DNA from: Paenisporosarcina sp. OV554
GTDB lineage: Bacteria; Bacillota; Bacilli; Bacillales_A; Planococcaceae
DNA: 64,000 nt
Direction: 5' to 3'
NCBI RefSeq assembly: GCF_003058165.1
Contig: NZ_QBUC01000016.1
Coordinates: 1 to 64,000, forward strand
A program made the position numbers and the translations under genes. The notes under the pieces were generated by a model, which searched no databases, was not told the origin of the DNA, and was given only the letters and a program-made list of their open reading frames with translations. The stretch's first letter is position 1, and each line of letters begins with the position of its first letter. Positions 56,013-63,991 of this stretch are shown here, piece after piece.

Positions 56013-58847
56013 ATGGAGAATTTACAAAATATTTGGTCAACAGAAGGATTGCTTGTAGATAAAAATGATGATGGTGCAGTCGACGGTGTTTCCATTTATG
56101 TCGACTTGCCTAAAGATGTGCTGCCCAAAGGTCTGTTTGATTTTTTTGCGAGAATCGGACTGGAAACAACGGGTCTGTCCTATAATTTTTTTGAATTTAC
56201 AAAGCAAAAAGTTATCATGAAATTTCAAAGAGATAGTGATAAAACATACGCTCACTTTGAACACAATAATTTAACGTGTTTCTATCGAAATGAACTTGAA
56301 CTTTCCACACTACTTACAGACCTTGCATCTATTGATAAGGGGGAGAAAGAAAAAGTAGTAGAAGAAACGAAACGCTCGATTAATAGCTTATCTGATATAT
56401 GGAGTTTTTCAGGGTTTGGCTCGTTTGAAGAAGCTTCTCCACATCATGTGCTAAGTTTGAACATTACAGTGGAAGATAAATTACAATCAATGAGTGTGTA
56501 CAAAGAGTTATGCCATTTCATTGCTAGATGCGCTTTATACAGTACATCCATTGATTTACCCTTGACGAACAATGAACACGCACAGTTTCAATTCCATGTG
56601 AGCTATGGTGAAGAAACTAAACTTCGGTTATTGAATACAAATGAATTTGAATTGTCAGGTACCATTGAAAGTTGTTCCCTTGCATTAGATAGCTTGAACA
56701 GAAGCAAACACTGGAGTGAACAAGGCGAATTTGGGTATTGGGAACAAGAATTGACGTTGAATGAAAAAATGGAAGCTGATCTATGGTACGAGTCTACGTG
56801 GGAAGATTGTTCAGAGAAAGATTTAGTTCTCAGTAAACTCTCTGCTTCACAGCATGTTTCTAGTAATAATCTTGAAGTCTATCTTTCTGAACCACTCGAT
56901 ATTCGCAAAGATTTTGAGAAAGAAATCCAAGAAAAGTTTCCTGAAATGGAAATCACAACCGTTCGTTCTGCTTTTAAGACAGGTTTTCATTGGATCCGGG
57001 AAGAACTGCTTCCCAGCCTCAATCCAAACAGTATAGGTCTACACATATCCGTACGAAAAGATACAAATGCCAATGGATTGGAGTTACCAATTCGCTGGAT
57101 ACAAGAGCTGTATCCAATTGATAAAATCGTTGAAAAAAATACACATCTCTCCGCAGAGAATGTTACTTTTTCACTGCATGAACAATTGGATTTTACTTAT
57201 CATGTTGAAGCTTTGTTTGAAAACGGACTGAGAGAATCAATCGGTGTTTTGGAAGTACCCATATCAAAAATTCCATATATTAATCAACATCAGTTTGCCT
57301 ATCCGAGTACAGGTGCCGTCAAACTATATCTAGATCAATCATTAGTGGAAGAATATCCGATTTCTACAGATCGGGAAAGATTTTATTTGTATTACCTGAA
57401 AGAATTTTTACCGGATTTACAACAGAAGATTAACAAGTTCAATCCAGGCCAGGGTCACAATCGACCGTTGTTCGATCGAATTGAGATTGATGTCAAAATG
57501 AGTGAAGAAGAGGAAAAGCTTAACATTGATGAAGAAAGAACTTCTTCCCTAGAAGCTTTATATGAAGATTTATATTTTAATACGCTGGATTACTTTTCCA
57601 ACTGGGGGATTGAGCTCACCGGTAAATCGTTTGATGCACCAGGTGGCGTACATCCATTCATGCATTTGGAAAGTGGTGCTAAACCGTCAGCGAGGATAAA
57701 GGTCTACAAATGGGATGATTTTGAACCTATTTATATCAAAACCAAACAAATAGATTTTAATCATTTAGGGGAATTTGTTTCTGCAATAGTATTGAAGCAA
57801 AACGCCGAGATAATGGTACCTATCCAAAAGCCGGAAATAAAGATGAAGGGTAAGGATCTAGGGAGTAGTGGTAAGGTAGTCATTGCAGAGCACTCTTACA
57901 AAGGTTCTCCAATCCCAATTATCGAATATTACTTGAAGTCGGGTGAGATGTTCGATTCCGCGATCAAACTGACCTTGTTTAAAAAGACCATCGTGATTGA
58001 AGCAGGGCATCATGCAAATGAAATTTCAAGTACACCTGCTGCACTGAAATTAATGAATATGGCAGATGGATACCTAAAAAAAATGAATGTTGTTATCATC
58101 CCAAATGCAAACCCAGATGGTTTTCAGTTACTCCAAAAAATGATAGAAGAGCATCCAGAGTGGAAACATCATGCAGCTAGATACAACGCAGTGGGACTAG
58201 AATTTGCCCATGTTCGCTATCAACAGACGGTATTTGGGGAAGCCAATGTTCTGCCCCTTATCATGAAAAAATGGGCACCTGATATCGTGTTAGATGATCA
58301 TGGGATTCCAGCGCATGAATGGGTTCAACCTTTTTCGGGCTATAATAGCCCACCGAGATTTCCCGTTTCTTATTTCTTACCGAGTGCCAAGATTTACGGA
58401 ATCGGTCGAATTTCGGAAAAGGTGAATAAACAGATTCATGAGAACAACTTAGAGACAATTGTGCAGTCCATTAGCTCTAAAATAGCCGGTACATCAATTG
58501 CAGAAGAAAATGAGTATTGGAAACAACGATTTATTAAATATGGCCACCAATGGTTGCCAAATGTATTTCCAATCGAAGAAGCACCCCATATTCATTTTTA
58601 TCGACAACAAACAGTTACTCCGGAGTATCCTACTGTAAGTATTCTTCGATACCCGAAATGGGTAGCTGCGGATATTATTTCTGAAGCAGCTGATGAAGTC
58701 GTTTATGGCAAATCGCTGGATGGTTGTATTGAAGCGCATGTATTATTTAACATAGGCATTCTGGAAGTTCTGCAAAATCAAAATACGGAAACAAACTCCG
58801 TAGGATTAACTAAATTCAGAGAACGACCAATCCAACTGGGAAATTAG
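56013..58847 (+). CDS. Large M14-type metallopeptidase-like protein with repeated N-terminal region
   Basis: 944 residues, no signal peptide, so cytoplasmic. The C-terminal part (about 615-900) is a zinc carboxypeptidase-like domain: zinc ligands H667 and E670 in GHHANEIS, NPDG in IIPNANPDGFQL, and H763 in VLDDHGIPAHEW. The first 600 residues have no domain I know but seem to contain degenerate repeats beginning with IWS at 7 and 129 (NIWSTEGLLVDKNDDGAVDG; DIWSFSGFGSF) and a related segment near 490-550. It starts 11 bases after the transporter genes with AGGTGA before the ATG, and is followed by pyroglutamyl peptidase. I infer it trims imported peptides; the exact cleavage is unknown. Confidence 0.75.
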   Translation: MENLQNIWSTEGLLVDKNDDGAVDGVSIYVDLPKDVLPKGLFDFFARIGLETTGLSYNFFEFTKQKVIMKFQRDSDKTYAHFEHNNLTCFYRNELELSTLLTDLASIDKGEKEKVVEETKRSINSLSDIWSFSGFGSFEEASPHHVLSLNITVEDKLQSMSVYKELCHFIARCALYSTSIDLPLTNNEHAQFQFHVSYGEETKLRLLNTNEFELSGTIESCSLALDSLNRSKHWSEQGEFGYWEQELTLNEKMEADLWYESTWEDCSEKDLVLSKLSASQHVSSNNLEVYLSEPLDIRKDFEKEIQEKFPEMEITTVRSAFKTGFHWIREELLPSLNPNSIGLHISVRKDTNANGLELPIRWIQELYPIDKIVEKNTHLSAENVTFSLHEQLDFTYHVEALFENGLRESIGVLEVPISKIPYINQHQFAYPSTGAVKLYLDQSLVEEYPISTDRERFYLYYLKEFLPDLQQKINKFNPGQGHNRPLFDRIEIDVKMSEEEEKLNIDEERTSSLEALYEDLYFNTLDYFSNWGIELTGKSFDAPGGVHPFMHLESGAKPSARIKVYKWDDFEPIYIKTKQIDFNHLGEFVSAIVLKQNAEIMVPIQKPEIKMKGKDLGSSGKVVIAEHSYKGSPIPIIEYYLKSGEMFDSAIKLTLFKKTIVIEAGHHANEISSTPAALKLMNMADGYLKKMNVVIIPNANPDGFQLLQKMIEEHPEWKHHAARYNAVGLEFAHVRYQQTVFGEANVLPLIMKKWAPDIVLDDHGIPAHEWVQPFSGYNSPPRFPVSYFLPSAKIYGIGRISEKVNKQIHENNLETIVQSISSKIAGTSIAEENEYWKQRFIKYGHQWLPNVFPIEEAPHIHFYRQQTVTPEYPTVSILRYPKWVAADIISEAADEVVYGKSLDGCIEAHVLFNIGILEVLQNQNTETNSVGLTKFRERPIQLGN

Positions 58848-58859
58848 GAGGAAATGAAC

Positions 58860-59474
58860 ATGAAAAAGTTATTATTAACAGGATTTGAACCATTCTTATC
58901 ATTTACAGTCAACCCAACGATGAAAATTGTGGAAGATTTAGATGGTCTAGTAATTGGGGGTTACCAAATCGTCGGTAAAGTTATGACTGTTGATTTTAAA
59001 TCCTCAGGTCAACAATTATTATCAAACATTGAAGCTGTTCAACCTGATGCTGTAATCTCGATGGGATTGGCAGGAGGAAGATATAAAGTTACTCCAGAAC
59101 GTATTGCAATCAATTTCAAAGATGGTGCCGCTGATAATGAAGGGAACGTTCCAGTAGATGAGCTAATCCAGCAAGAAGGGACACCTGGTTACTTATCGAC
59201 ATTACCAATCCGAGCGATGGTTAATAAATTATTAGAACTTGGACTACCGGCAGAAGTGTCCAATACGGCTGGCACTTATTTATGTAACAATGTGATGTAT
59301 GAAGGACTGCATTATGCAAATACAAAAAATCCATCAATGCCTTCCGGATTCATTCATATTCCAGCTTCGCATGAGTTAGGGATTCAACATGGAAATATAC
59401 CAAGTTGGTCTCATGATGATTTGAAAAAGAGTATCGTTGCCTGTATAGAAGTATTGTCGGAACATGTGCAATAA
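58860..59474 (+). CDS. pcp: Pyrrolidone-carboxylate peptidase (pyroglutamyl peptidase I, family C15)
   Basis: 204 residues. It removes N-terminal pyroglutamate from peptides. The triad is E80 (TPERIAINF), C142 (GTYLCNNVMY) and H166 (SGFIHIPASHE), matching the known Glu-Cys-His set of Bacillus enzymes in spacing. LLLTGFEPF at the N-terminus is the family opening. I choose ATG 58860, six bases after GGAGGA; ATG 58854 is too close to that site. It is the last gene of the IclR-ABC-M14 operon, which suggests the imported peptides are blocked by pyroglutamate or rich in glutamate/glutamine. Confidence 0.95.
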   Translation: MKKLLLTGFEPFLSFTVNPTMKIVEDLDGLVIGGYQIVGKVMTVDFKSSGQQLLSNIEAVQPDAVISMGLAGGRYKVTPERIAINFKDGAADNEGNVPVDELIQQEGTPGYLSTLPIRAMVNKLLELGLPAEVSNTAGTYLCNNVMYEGLHYANTKNPSMPSGFIHIPASHELGIQHGNIPSWSHDDLKKSIVACIEVLSEHVQ

Positions 59475-59617
59475 GCCGTGATCATCTACCTTACAGGTGA
59501 AAAATAGATTCGTTTTAGTTTTGGAAATTGAATTTCACCTGTCTTACAAAACTTTATATACCACATCAAATGGTATTAAAGAAGTTTATGAACTTTTATA
59601 ACTATCTAAGCCATTTG

Positions 59618-59698
59618 AAAACCAGTGAGGCGGAATTTTTCTGTTATGAAGAAGGACAATCTTTCTTCTAGGAATGATTACGCTCTCTCTGGTTTTTT
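59618..59698 (+). terminator. Terminator-like structure after pcp
   Basis: AAAACCAGTGAG (59618-59629) pairs with CTCTCTGGTTTT (59685-59696), one mismatch, with a long loop that has its own AGAAGGACAATCTTTCTT hairpin; a T run follows. Confidence 0.6.
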
Positions 59699-59986
59699 TT
59701 AGTATGAGAGAGAAACATTGAGGCAGGCACTAAGAAAACACGTATTGATTTATATATTAAGACGGAGTTTCTTCTATTGTATAGTCCATTTATATAGGTA
59801 AAGCTATAAAGATTCTTTATACTCTCAAACTAATTTATAAAAATCGTGTTTTTACCCCAATTTCCTGCATGGCCTTCACAGTCGTTATCTCTTTTGATTC
59901 CACCGAAAGTGTCTAAAAAGGTATATCCACCATGACAATATCAACCTGAATGTTTATGTTGTTCCATAAGAAATTTTTATTATTCT

Positions 59987-60020
59987 CTAAGTAACGATAA
60001 CCATCATTATCGTTACTTAG
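59987..60020. repeat. Perfect 14-base inverted repeat
   Basis: CTAAGTAACGATAA and TTATCGTTACTTAG flank CCATCA. No T run follows on either strand, so it is not an ordinary terminator. The GATAA/TTATC halves recall a metal-regulator site but the spacing differs from the two Fur boxes in this window. Confidence 0.6.
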
Positions 60021-60086
60021 CAAAGCATTACTGCCAATCTCTATTAAGGTATTTCTTAAACGTGTGCATGAGTTGAAAATCAATTT

Positions 60087-60109
60087 GAGTTGATCTTCAA
60101 CTCTTTTTT
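60087..60109 (+). terminator. Short terminator hairpin
   Basis: GAGTTGA pairs with TCAACTC around TCT, followed by six T. No gene lies directly upstream, so it is probably left from a lost gene. Confidence 0.65.
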
Positions 60110-60166
60110 ACTAAAGAGCATGATCTTTTTTATTGAGTAATGAAGGTGACTACTTCCTCATCCCGT

Positions 60167-60252
60167 TGTTATGTCAACCTACGGTGTATGCGGCATACAC
60201 TTACGTGCAGCGATGGGATCGATGTTTTACGGATTAATCTCATGTAGCGAAT
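60167..60252. repeat. Dispersed repeat, copy B (partner at 44637-44720)
   Basis: Shares TGTTATGTCAAC and TTACGGATT blocks, in the same order and spacing, with copy A. It lies 123 bases before the small membrane-protein gene at 60375. Confidence 0.4.
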
Positions 60253-60374
60253 CCAGTTTCTTGCATGCAAAAATTTTCGGGACTAGGTCTGATTTTCACC
60301 TTCACAGGATCTATAATGAGGAAAACTAAAAATAATTACATTAATGTGTTATAAGGCCAAAGAGGAGATTTAAA

Positions 60375-60653
60375 ATGGACGATGTTTTTTATTTTTTTGA
60401 AAATTTTATATTTTGGTATTTACTAATTATTTGTTGGATATTATTAAGTCTTTCAGTACTATTTTTTATTATTGCTTTAATAAAAAAATCAAGGTTATTA
60501 ATGGGAATCAGTGTTGCATTCATGTTACCCAATATCCTATTACTTTTCATTCAGGAAATTGAAAAAGTACTTTTGTATTTATTTATTCTGTGGTTTACTC
60601 TACAAATTTTCATGTTAATTAAACTTTTTAGAAATGAGAAAAAGAGTTTCTAA
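60375..60653 (+). CDS. Small three-helix membrane protein
   Basis: 92 residues with three hydrophobic segments (WYLLIICWILLSLSVLFFII, LLMGISVAFMLPNILLLF, LLYLFILWFTLQIFMLI) and a basic tail. AGGAGA precedes the ATG at good spacing. Monocistronic; family not recognised. Confidence 0.65.
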   Translation: MDDVFYFFENFIFWYLLIICWILLSLSVLFFIIALIKKSRLLMGISVAFMLPNILLLFIQEIEKVLLYLFILWFTLQIFMLIKLFRNEKKSF

Positions 60654-61248
60654 AAAAACTTTTCATTAATGGACAATGGACATATAAATTGAAGGTTAAT
60701 AGACCTTGCTGCCCTTTCGGGCAGCAATGGAATGACTGTTTGTCGGATCGGATACAGAAGCGTGGGTGCTTAGTTAAACATCAAGGCTGTCTATCTGGCA
60801 GCTAATTGCACAACTTATATGTTCAACATTATCTTTCCTCAGCTGGGGCAAGTAAAAAAACTCATGATATATTTTAAGAAGGAGTATGGTATCATGACTT
60901 CAAACCCCTGACTGCCACGACTAGATTGTCGTGGCAGCCCAACTTTTTTTATCCCAAACCCCCTCGCCGGGTGGCAGGTTCTCACAACTTCCCGAAACGG
61001 ATCCTTTTTTATTGGCTAACGGGTGCTTTTGTTGTGCGAAATGTTTCTAACTCAAATTGAAGATGGTCATATCTCTCAGATAAAAGTTAGACAGTTCCGT
61101 TGGAACTGAAGGATTATATCGAAAAGTCAAATGAGGGAATAACGTCCTAAAGGGCTCTCTCATAGTCGAATAGCACGTAATTTAGTAAGAAAGAAAGTCG
61201 TTATCCTTAGAAAACTTGAATTTATCCATCTGTGCTCCAAAAAATTAT
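60654..61248. other. Intergenic region with hairpins and a five-codon frame
   Basis: About 595 bases without a normal gene. It includes a hairpin TTGCTGCCC-TTTC-GGGCAGCAA (60706-60727), a ribosome site AAGGAG with ATG and only five codons (60894-60911, peptide MTSNP), a strong terminator directly behind it (60912-60950), and a small hairpin CAGTTCC-GTT-GGAACTG (61089-61105). Confidence 0.55.
60912..60950 (+). terminator. Rho-independent terminator after a five-codon frame
   Basis: CTGCCACGAC pairs perfectly with GTCGTGGCAG around TAGATT, then CCCAACTTTTTTT. It begins one base after the stop of the tiny frame. Confidence 0.75.
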
Positions 61249-61506
61249 TCATTTTTCCCATTTGGTTTTCTTTCTAGAAGGATAAATAAATATGCTCAGT
61301 GAAGTGTCCGATAAGCTTAATGGAAGGCTAACTCCAACTTTTTCAGTTTTTATCGTTAGCTTTTCATTTTTAACTGCGAGTAAGAAGTTTTTAAATGCCT
61401 GAGTTGTATGTGAAACTTTCGGTGCATACACAGATTCTACTTTATAGGCTTTTAACACCTCATCTAAACCACCAACATGATCTGCATCTGGATGAGTAGC
61501 AATCAT
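61249..61506 (-). pseudogene. Fragment of a metallo-beta-lactamase-fold hydrolase
   Basis: The 85-residue frame begins MIATHPDADHVGGLDEVLK, which is the metal-binding HxxxDH region of ComEC-like or related MBL-fold proteins, with the secondary-structure pattern continuing for about 60 residues. The N-terminal strands and the rest of the metal ligands are missing. It is fused at its 5' side to a TIR fragment (61503-61637). Confidence 0.7.
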
Positions 61507-61637
61507 CTTGTTCCTGCATCTATATCTTCTGCTGAAACAAAGGGTTTAGTAAATTGAAGCACGTTTGGTAACCACTCTTTAAATTCTTTTTCAATTTCTT
61601 TACTTATATCTCCTGACCAACTAAGAAATACCTTCAT
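61503..61637 (-). pseudogene. Fragment of a TIR-domain protein
   Basis: 44 residues beginning MKVFLSWSGDISKEIEKEFK and continuing through WLPNVLQFTKPFVSAEDIDA. This matches the start of bacterial TIR (TIR_2) proteins: FLSWSG strand and box 1 area. The frame ends at a TGA where the family normally has a GTRW continuation, exactly at the junction with the MBL fragment. Only the first third of a TIR domain remains, so no NADase activity is expected. Confidence 0.65.
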
Positions 61638-61853
61638 CCCCCTATTTTTTGTCATCCCATTTAACCCTAGTGATTCCTCGAATAGTTTGGGTTAACAGCT
61701 CTCCCCTTTATAGTTAAAACTACTCCCCTATCTTTCTCTTTAAAGCTAAAAAAACCACATTTTCAATTTGGATTTTTCCTCCTTATAGTTAACGGTTTCC
61801 ATTATTGGAAGCCGGTATTTTTGTGTGCATATAAGGTGGATCCAATTTAATGT

Positions 61854-62459
61854 CTAAGTTGTTTTGGATATTCCTTTGAGAAGGGTTTTAACGAAAGGCT
61901 TGGAAAATGACTCAAGACTTCTATCTGTGTTTTGCAAGCCCCAGTGATAGATTGAACCCATAAAGGATTGCGTAATCATTGTGGATACATCATCCAAAGA
62001 AAGCTCCGAATCTATTTTATCTTCTTCAATTGCTTCTTCAAGCAATTTACGAGTAATTTTAAAAAGTGAGCGATTGGAATCTAAAAAGTAAGTATGTTCT
62101 TTAGATTCCAAAGCTGCATTATATATAACTTTCATCAGGTCTTTACCCATTTCGACCTCTAAAAAATTCATTAATTTTTGTGAGAAAATAGATAGTTTTT
62201 CAATGGGGTCCATATTTTCAGGGAACGATTCATATACCTCTAAATAATAATTATCTACTTCTGTAAAACGTACTAGAAAGATGTCGGATTTTGATCGGAA
62301 ATGTTGATAAAAGGAACCTTTTGAAGTTGCGCTTTTTTTCACAATATCGTCAACAGTAACCTTATTAAACCCTTTTTCGGCAAAAAGCCTCAAAGCCACC
62401 GCTAAAATTTTTTTCTTTGTCTCTTCTCCTCTACGTTGCTTTTTTACTGGTTCAATCAT
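61854..62459 (-). CDS. TetR/AcrR-family regulator next to CoA-transferase genes
   Basis: 201 residues with a canonical N-terminal helix-turn-helix (VTVDDIVKKSATSKGSFYQH, about residues 34-53) and a helical ligand domain. GGAGGG precedes the ATG. It is divergent from the CoA-transferase operon with a 200-base shared promoter region that holds a palindrome (62510-62521), so repression of that operon is likely; the ligand may be an acyl-CoA or keto acid. Confidence 0.88.
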   Translation of the reverse strand: MIEPVKKQRRGEETKKKILAVALRLFAEKGFNKVTVDDIVKKSATSKGSFYQHFRSKSDIFLVRFTEVDNYYLEVYESFPENMDPIEKLSIFSQKLMNFLEVEMGKDLMKVIYNAALESKEHTYFLDSNRSLFKITRKLLEEAIEEDKIDSELSLDDVSTMITQSFMGSIYHWGLQNTDRSLESFSKPFVKTLLKGISKTT

Positions 62460-62478
62460 AAAATCCCTCCATTATGTA

Positions 62479-62506
62479 TTGACAGAATAATCTTACATAA
62501 TATAGT
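62479..62506 (+). promoter_or_regulatory. SigA-type promoter for the CoA-transferase operon
   Basis: TTGACA (62479-62484), 16 bases, TATAGT (62501-62506). This is close to consensus and points toward the CoA-transferase genes, with a leader of about 145 bases. Confidence 0.6.
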
Positions 62507-62509
62507 ATC

Positions 62510-62521
62510 AGACTACAGTCT
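62510..62521. promoter_or_regulatory. Palindrome at the transcription start, candidate TetR operator
   Basis: AGACTACAGTCT, with AGACT and AGTCT arms, sits directly after the -10 box, where a bound repressor would block the polymerase. It is the likely site for the divergent TetR protein. Confidence 0.45.
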
Positions 62522-62612
62522 AGTTTTTTGAAAAATCATATAATTTAAAATAATTGAATTAGATTTTTGTTCAAGTTCAACTTATTGATATTCTATTTTA
62601 CTTTGTATGAAA

Positions 62613-62627
62613 ATGAAAGCGTTTTCG
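62613..62627 (+). promoter_or_regulatory. Candidate cre (CcpA) site
   Basis: ATGAAAGCGTTTTCG matches the catabolite-responsive consensus at all but the last position. It lies in the leader before the first CoA-transferase gene, consistent with roadblock-type glucose repression. Confidence 0.6.
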
Positions 62628-62658
62628 AACGGTGATATTAATCAATGGGGGGATAACG

Positions 62659-63345
62659 ATGATTAAAGTAATTGAATCAAGTGAAATTCGAAAGTTGTTT
62701 AAAAGTGGCGATCAAATATTAACTGGTGGATTTGGTTTATCTGGCGCGCCTCTAACAATAATTGATGAACTACTGGAAACAGATATTACAGATTTAATAG
62801 TAGTTAGTAATAACTTAGGAGACCTTGGACAAGGTTTGCATAAATTATTTATACAAGGAAAAATCAGAAAAGCGATTGGTTCCTTTTTTTCGATCAATAG
62901 AGAAGCAGTGATTGCATGGTCGAAAGGTGAATTGGAAATTGACTTATTACCACAGGGTACGCTAGCTGAAGCTATTCGTTGTGGAGGAGCTGGTATTGGT
63001 GGTTTTTATACAAAGACTGCTGTAGGAACTGAATTAGCAGAGGGTAAAGAGGAAAGAGTAATTGATGGAGAAAGATATATTTTTGAAAAAGCAATTAAAG
63101 GTGATGTAGCGATTATTAAAGCTGCAAAAGCGGACCGATTGGGGAATTTAGTCTACCATACGACTGCTAGAAACTTTAATCCAATGATGGCGACTGCTGG
63201 GAAAATTGTCATTGCAGAAGTAGATGAAATTGTAGAAGTAGGAGAACTAGATCCAGAATACATTGTTACACCTCATGCGTATGTTGATTATGTCATTCAA
63301 AGTAAATATTCCAAAGTAGGGAGTGAGTATGTTGAGTCAAGATAA
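62659..63345 (+). CDS. 3-oxoacid/acetate CoA-transferase, subunit A
   Basis: 228 residues. GDQILTGGFGLSGAPLTIID is the family-I CoA-transferase alpha-subunit CoA-binding loop, and GGAGIGGFYTKTAVGTELAE the second conserved stretch. It works with subunit B to move CoA between an acyl donor and a short-chain or 3-oxo acid. The start at 62659 has GGGGGG seven bases upstream; an in-frame ATG at 62632 lacks a site. It overlaps subunit B by 17 bases. Confidence 0.93.
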   Translation: MIKVIESSEIRKLFKSGDQILTGGFGLSGAPLTIIDELLETDITDLIVVSNNLGDLGQGLHKLFIQGKIRKAIGSFFSINREAVIAWSKGELEIDLLPQGTLAEAIRCGGAGIGGFYTKTAVGTELAEGKEERVIDGERYIFEKAIKGDVAIIKAAKADRLGNLVYHTTARNFNPMMATAGKIVIAEVDEIVEVGELDPEYIVTPHAYVDYVIQSKYSKVGSEYVESR

Positions 63346-63991
63346 AAGACATATCATTGCAAAGAGAATTGCAGAAGAGTTAGAGGATGGTCAAATTGTA
63401 AACCTGGGAATAGGCATTCCAACTCTAGTATCTGAATATTTAGACAATAAGGAAGTTTTTTTACAAACTGAAAATGGATTATTAGGAATGGGACCTCCTG
63501 CAACAGAAGAAAATTTAGACATTGATTTGATCAATGCTGGAAAAGAACCGGTATCTTATTTGAAAAGTGCCTCGTTTTTCAGTAGTGCCGATTCTTTTGC
63601 ATTAATCAGAGGTGGACATGTAGATGTAGCGGTGTTAGGAATTCTTCAAGTTGATATTCATGGAGAAATCGCTAACTGGGCTGTACCTAATCAACCTATT
63701 TTAGGTGTTGGAGGTGCAATGGATTTAGTAACGGGGGCTAAAAAAGTAATAGTGGCTGCTACATTGTTTGCGAAAGATGGAACTTCAAAATTAGTTAAAG
63801 AACTTACGTATAAAACAAGTGGGATTCGCAAAGTAGATTTGTTTGTGTCTGAATATGCCGTTATTAAATTTACAGAGGAAGGTCCTAGAGTAGTAGAAAT
63901 ACTTGAGGATATTTCTATAGAAGAATTAAGTGAAAAGGTAGGTTTCCAATTAGAATTTGAAAATGCTTTTCACATACAAAATTTTATTTGA
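63329..63991 (+). CDS. 3-oxoacid/acetate CoA-transferase, subunit B
   Basis: 220 residues. The catalytic glutamate is E48 in FLQTENGLLGMG; GIGIPTLVSEYL is the conserved opening. The start is ATG 63329, six bases after AGGGAG; a GTG two codons earlier is too close to that site. It forms the active heterodimer or heterotetramer with subunit A. Further operon genes, if any, lie beyond the window. Confidence 0.94.
   Translation: MLSQDKRHIIAKRIAEELEDGQIVNLGIGIPTLVSEYLDNKEVFLQTENGLLGMGPPATEENLDIDLINAGKEPVSYLKSASFFSSADSFALIRGGHVDVAVLGILQVDIHGEIANWAVPNQPILGVGGAMDLVTGAKKVIVAATLFAKDGTSKLVKELTYKTSGIRKVDLFVSEYAVIKFTEEGPRVVEILEDISIEELSEKVGFQLEFENAFHIQNFI

Larger units (their letters stand above)
59475..60360. 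other. Long intergenic region with hairpins and a dispersed repeat
   Basis: About 890 bases with no supportable gene. It holds a terminator for pcp (59618-59698), a perfect 14-base inverted repeat (59987-60020), another terminator (60087-60109) and copy B of a dispersed repeat (60167-60252). Confidence 0.55.

Noticed and set aside
59987-60020. Inverted repeat considered as a third Fur box
   Set aside because: The GATAA/TTATC spacing is six bases, unlike the three and nine seen in the two convincing Fur boxes, and no iron gene is next to it.
61075-61100. AAAGTTAGACAGT, similar to the left end of the IS at 45465
   Set aside because: Only about 13 bases match and no further IS sequence follows, so it is not counted as an IS remnant.
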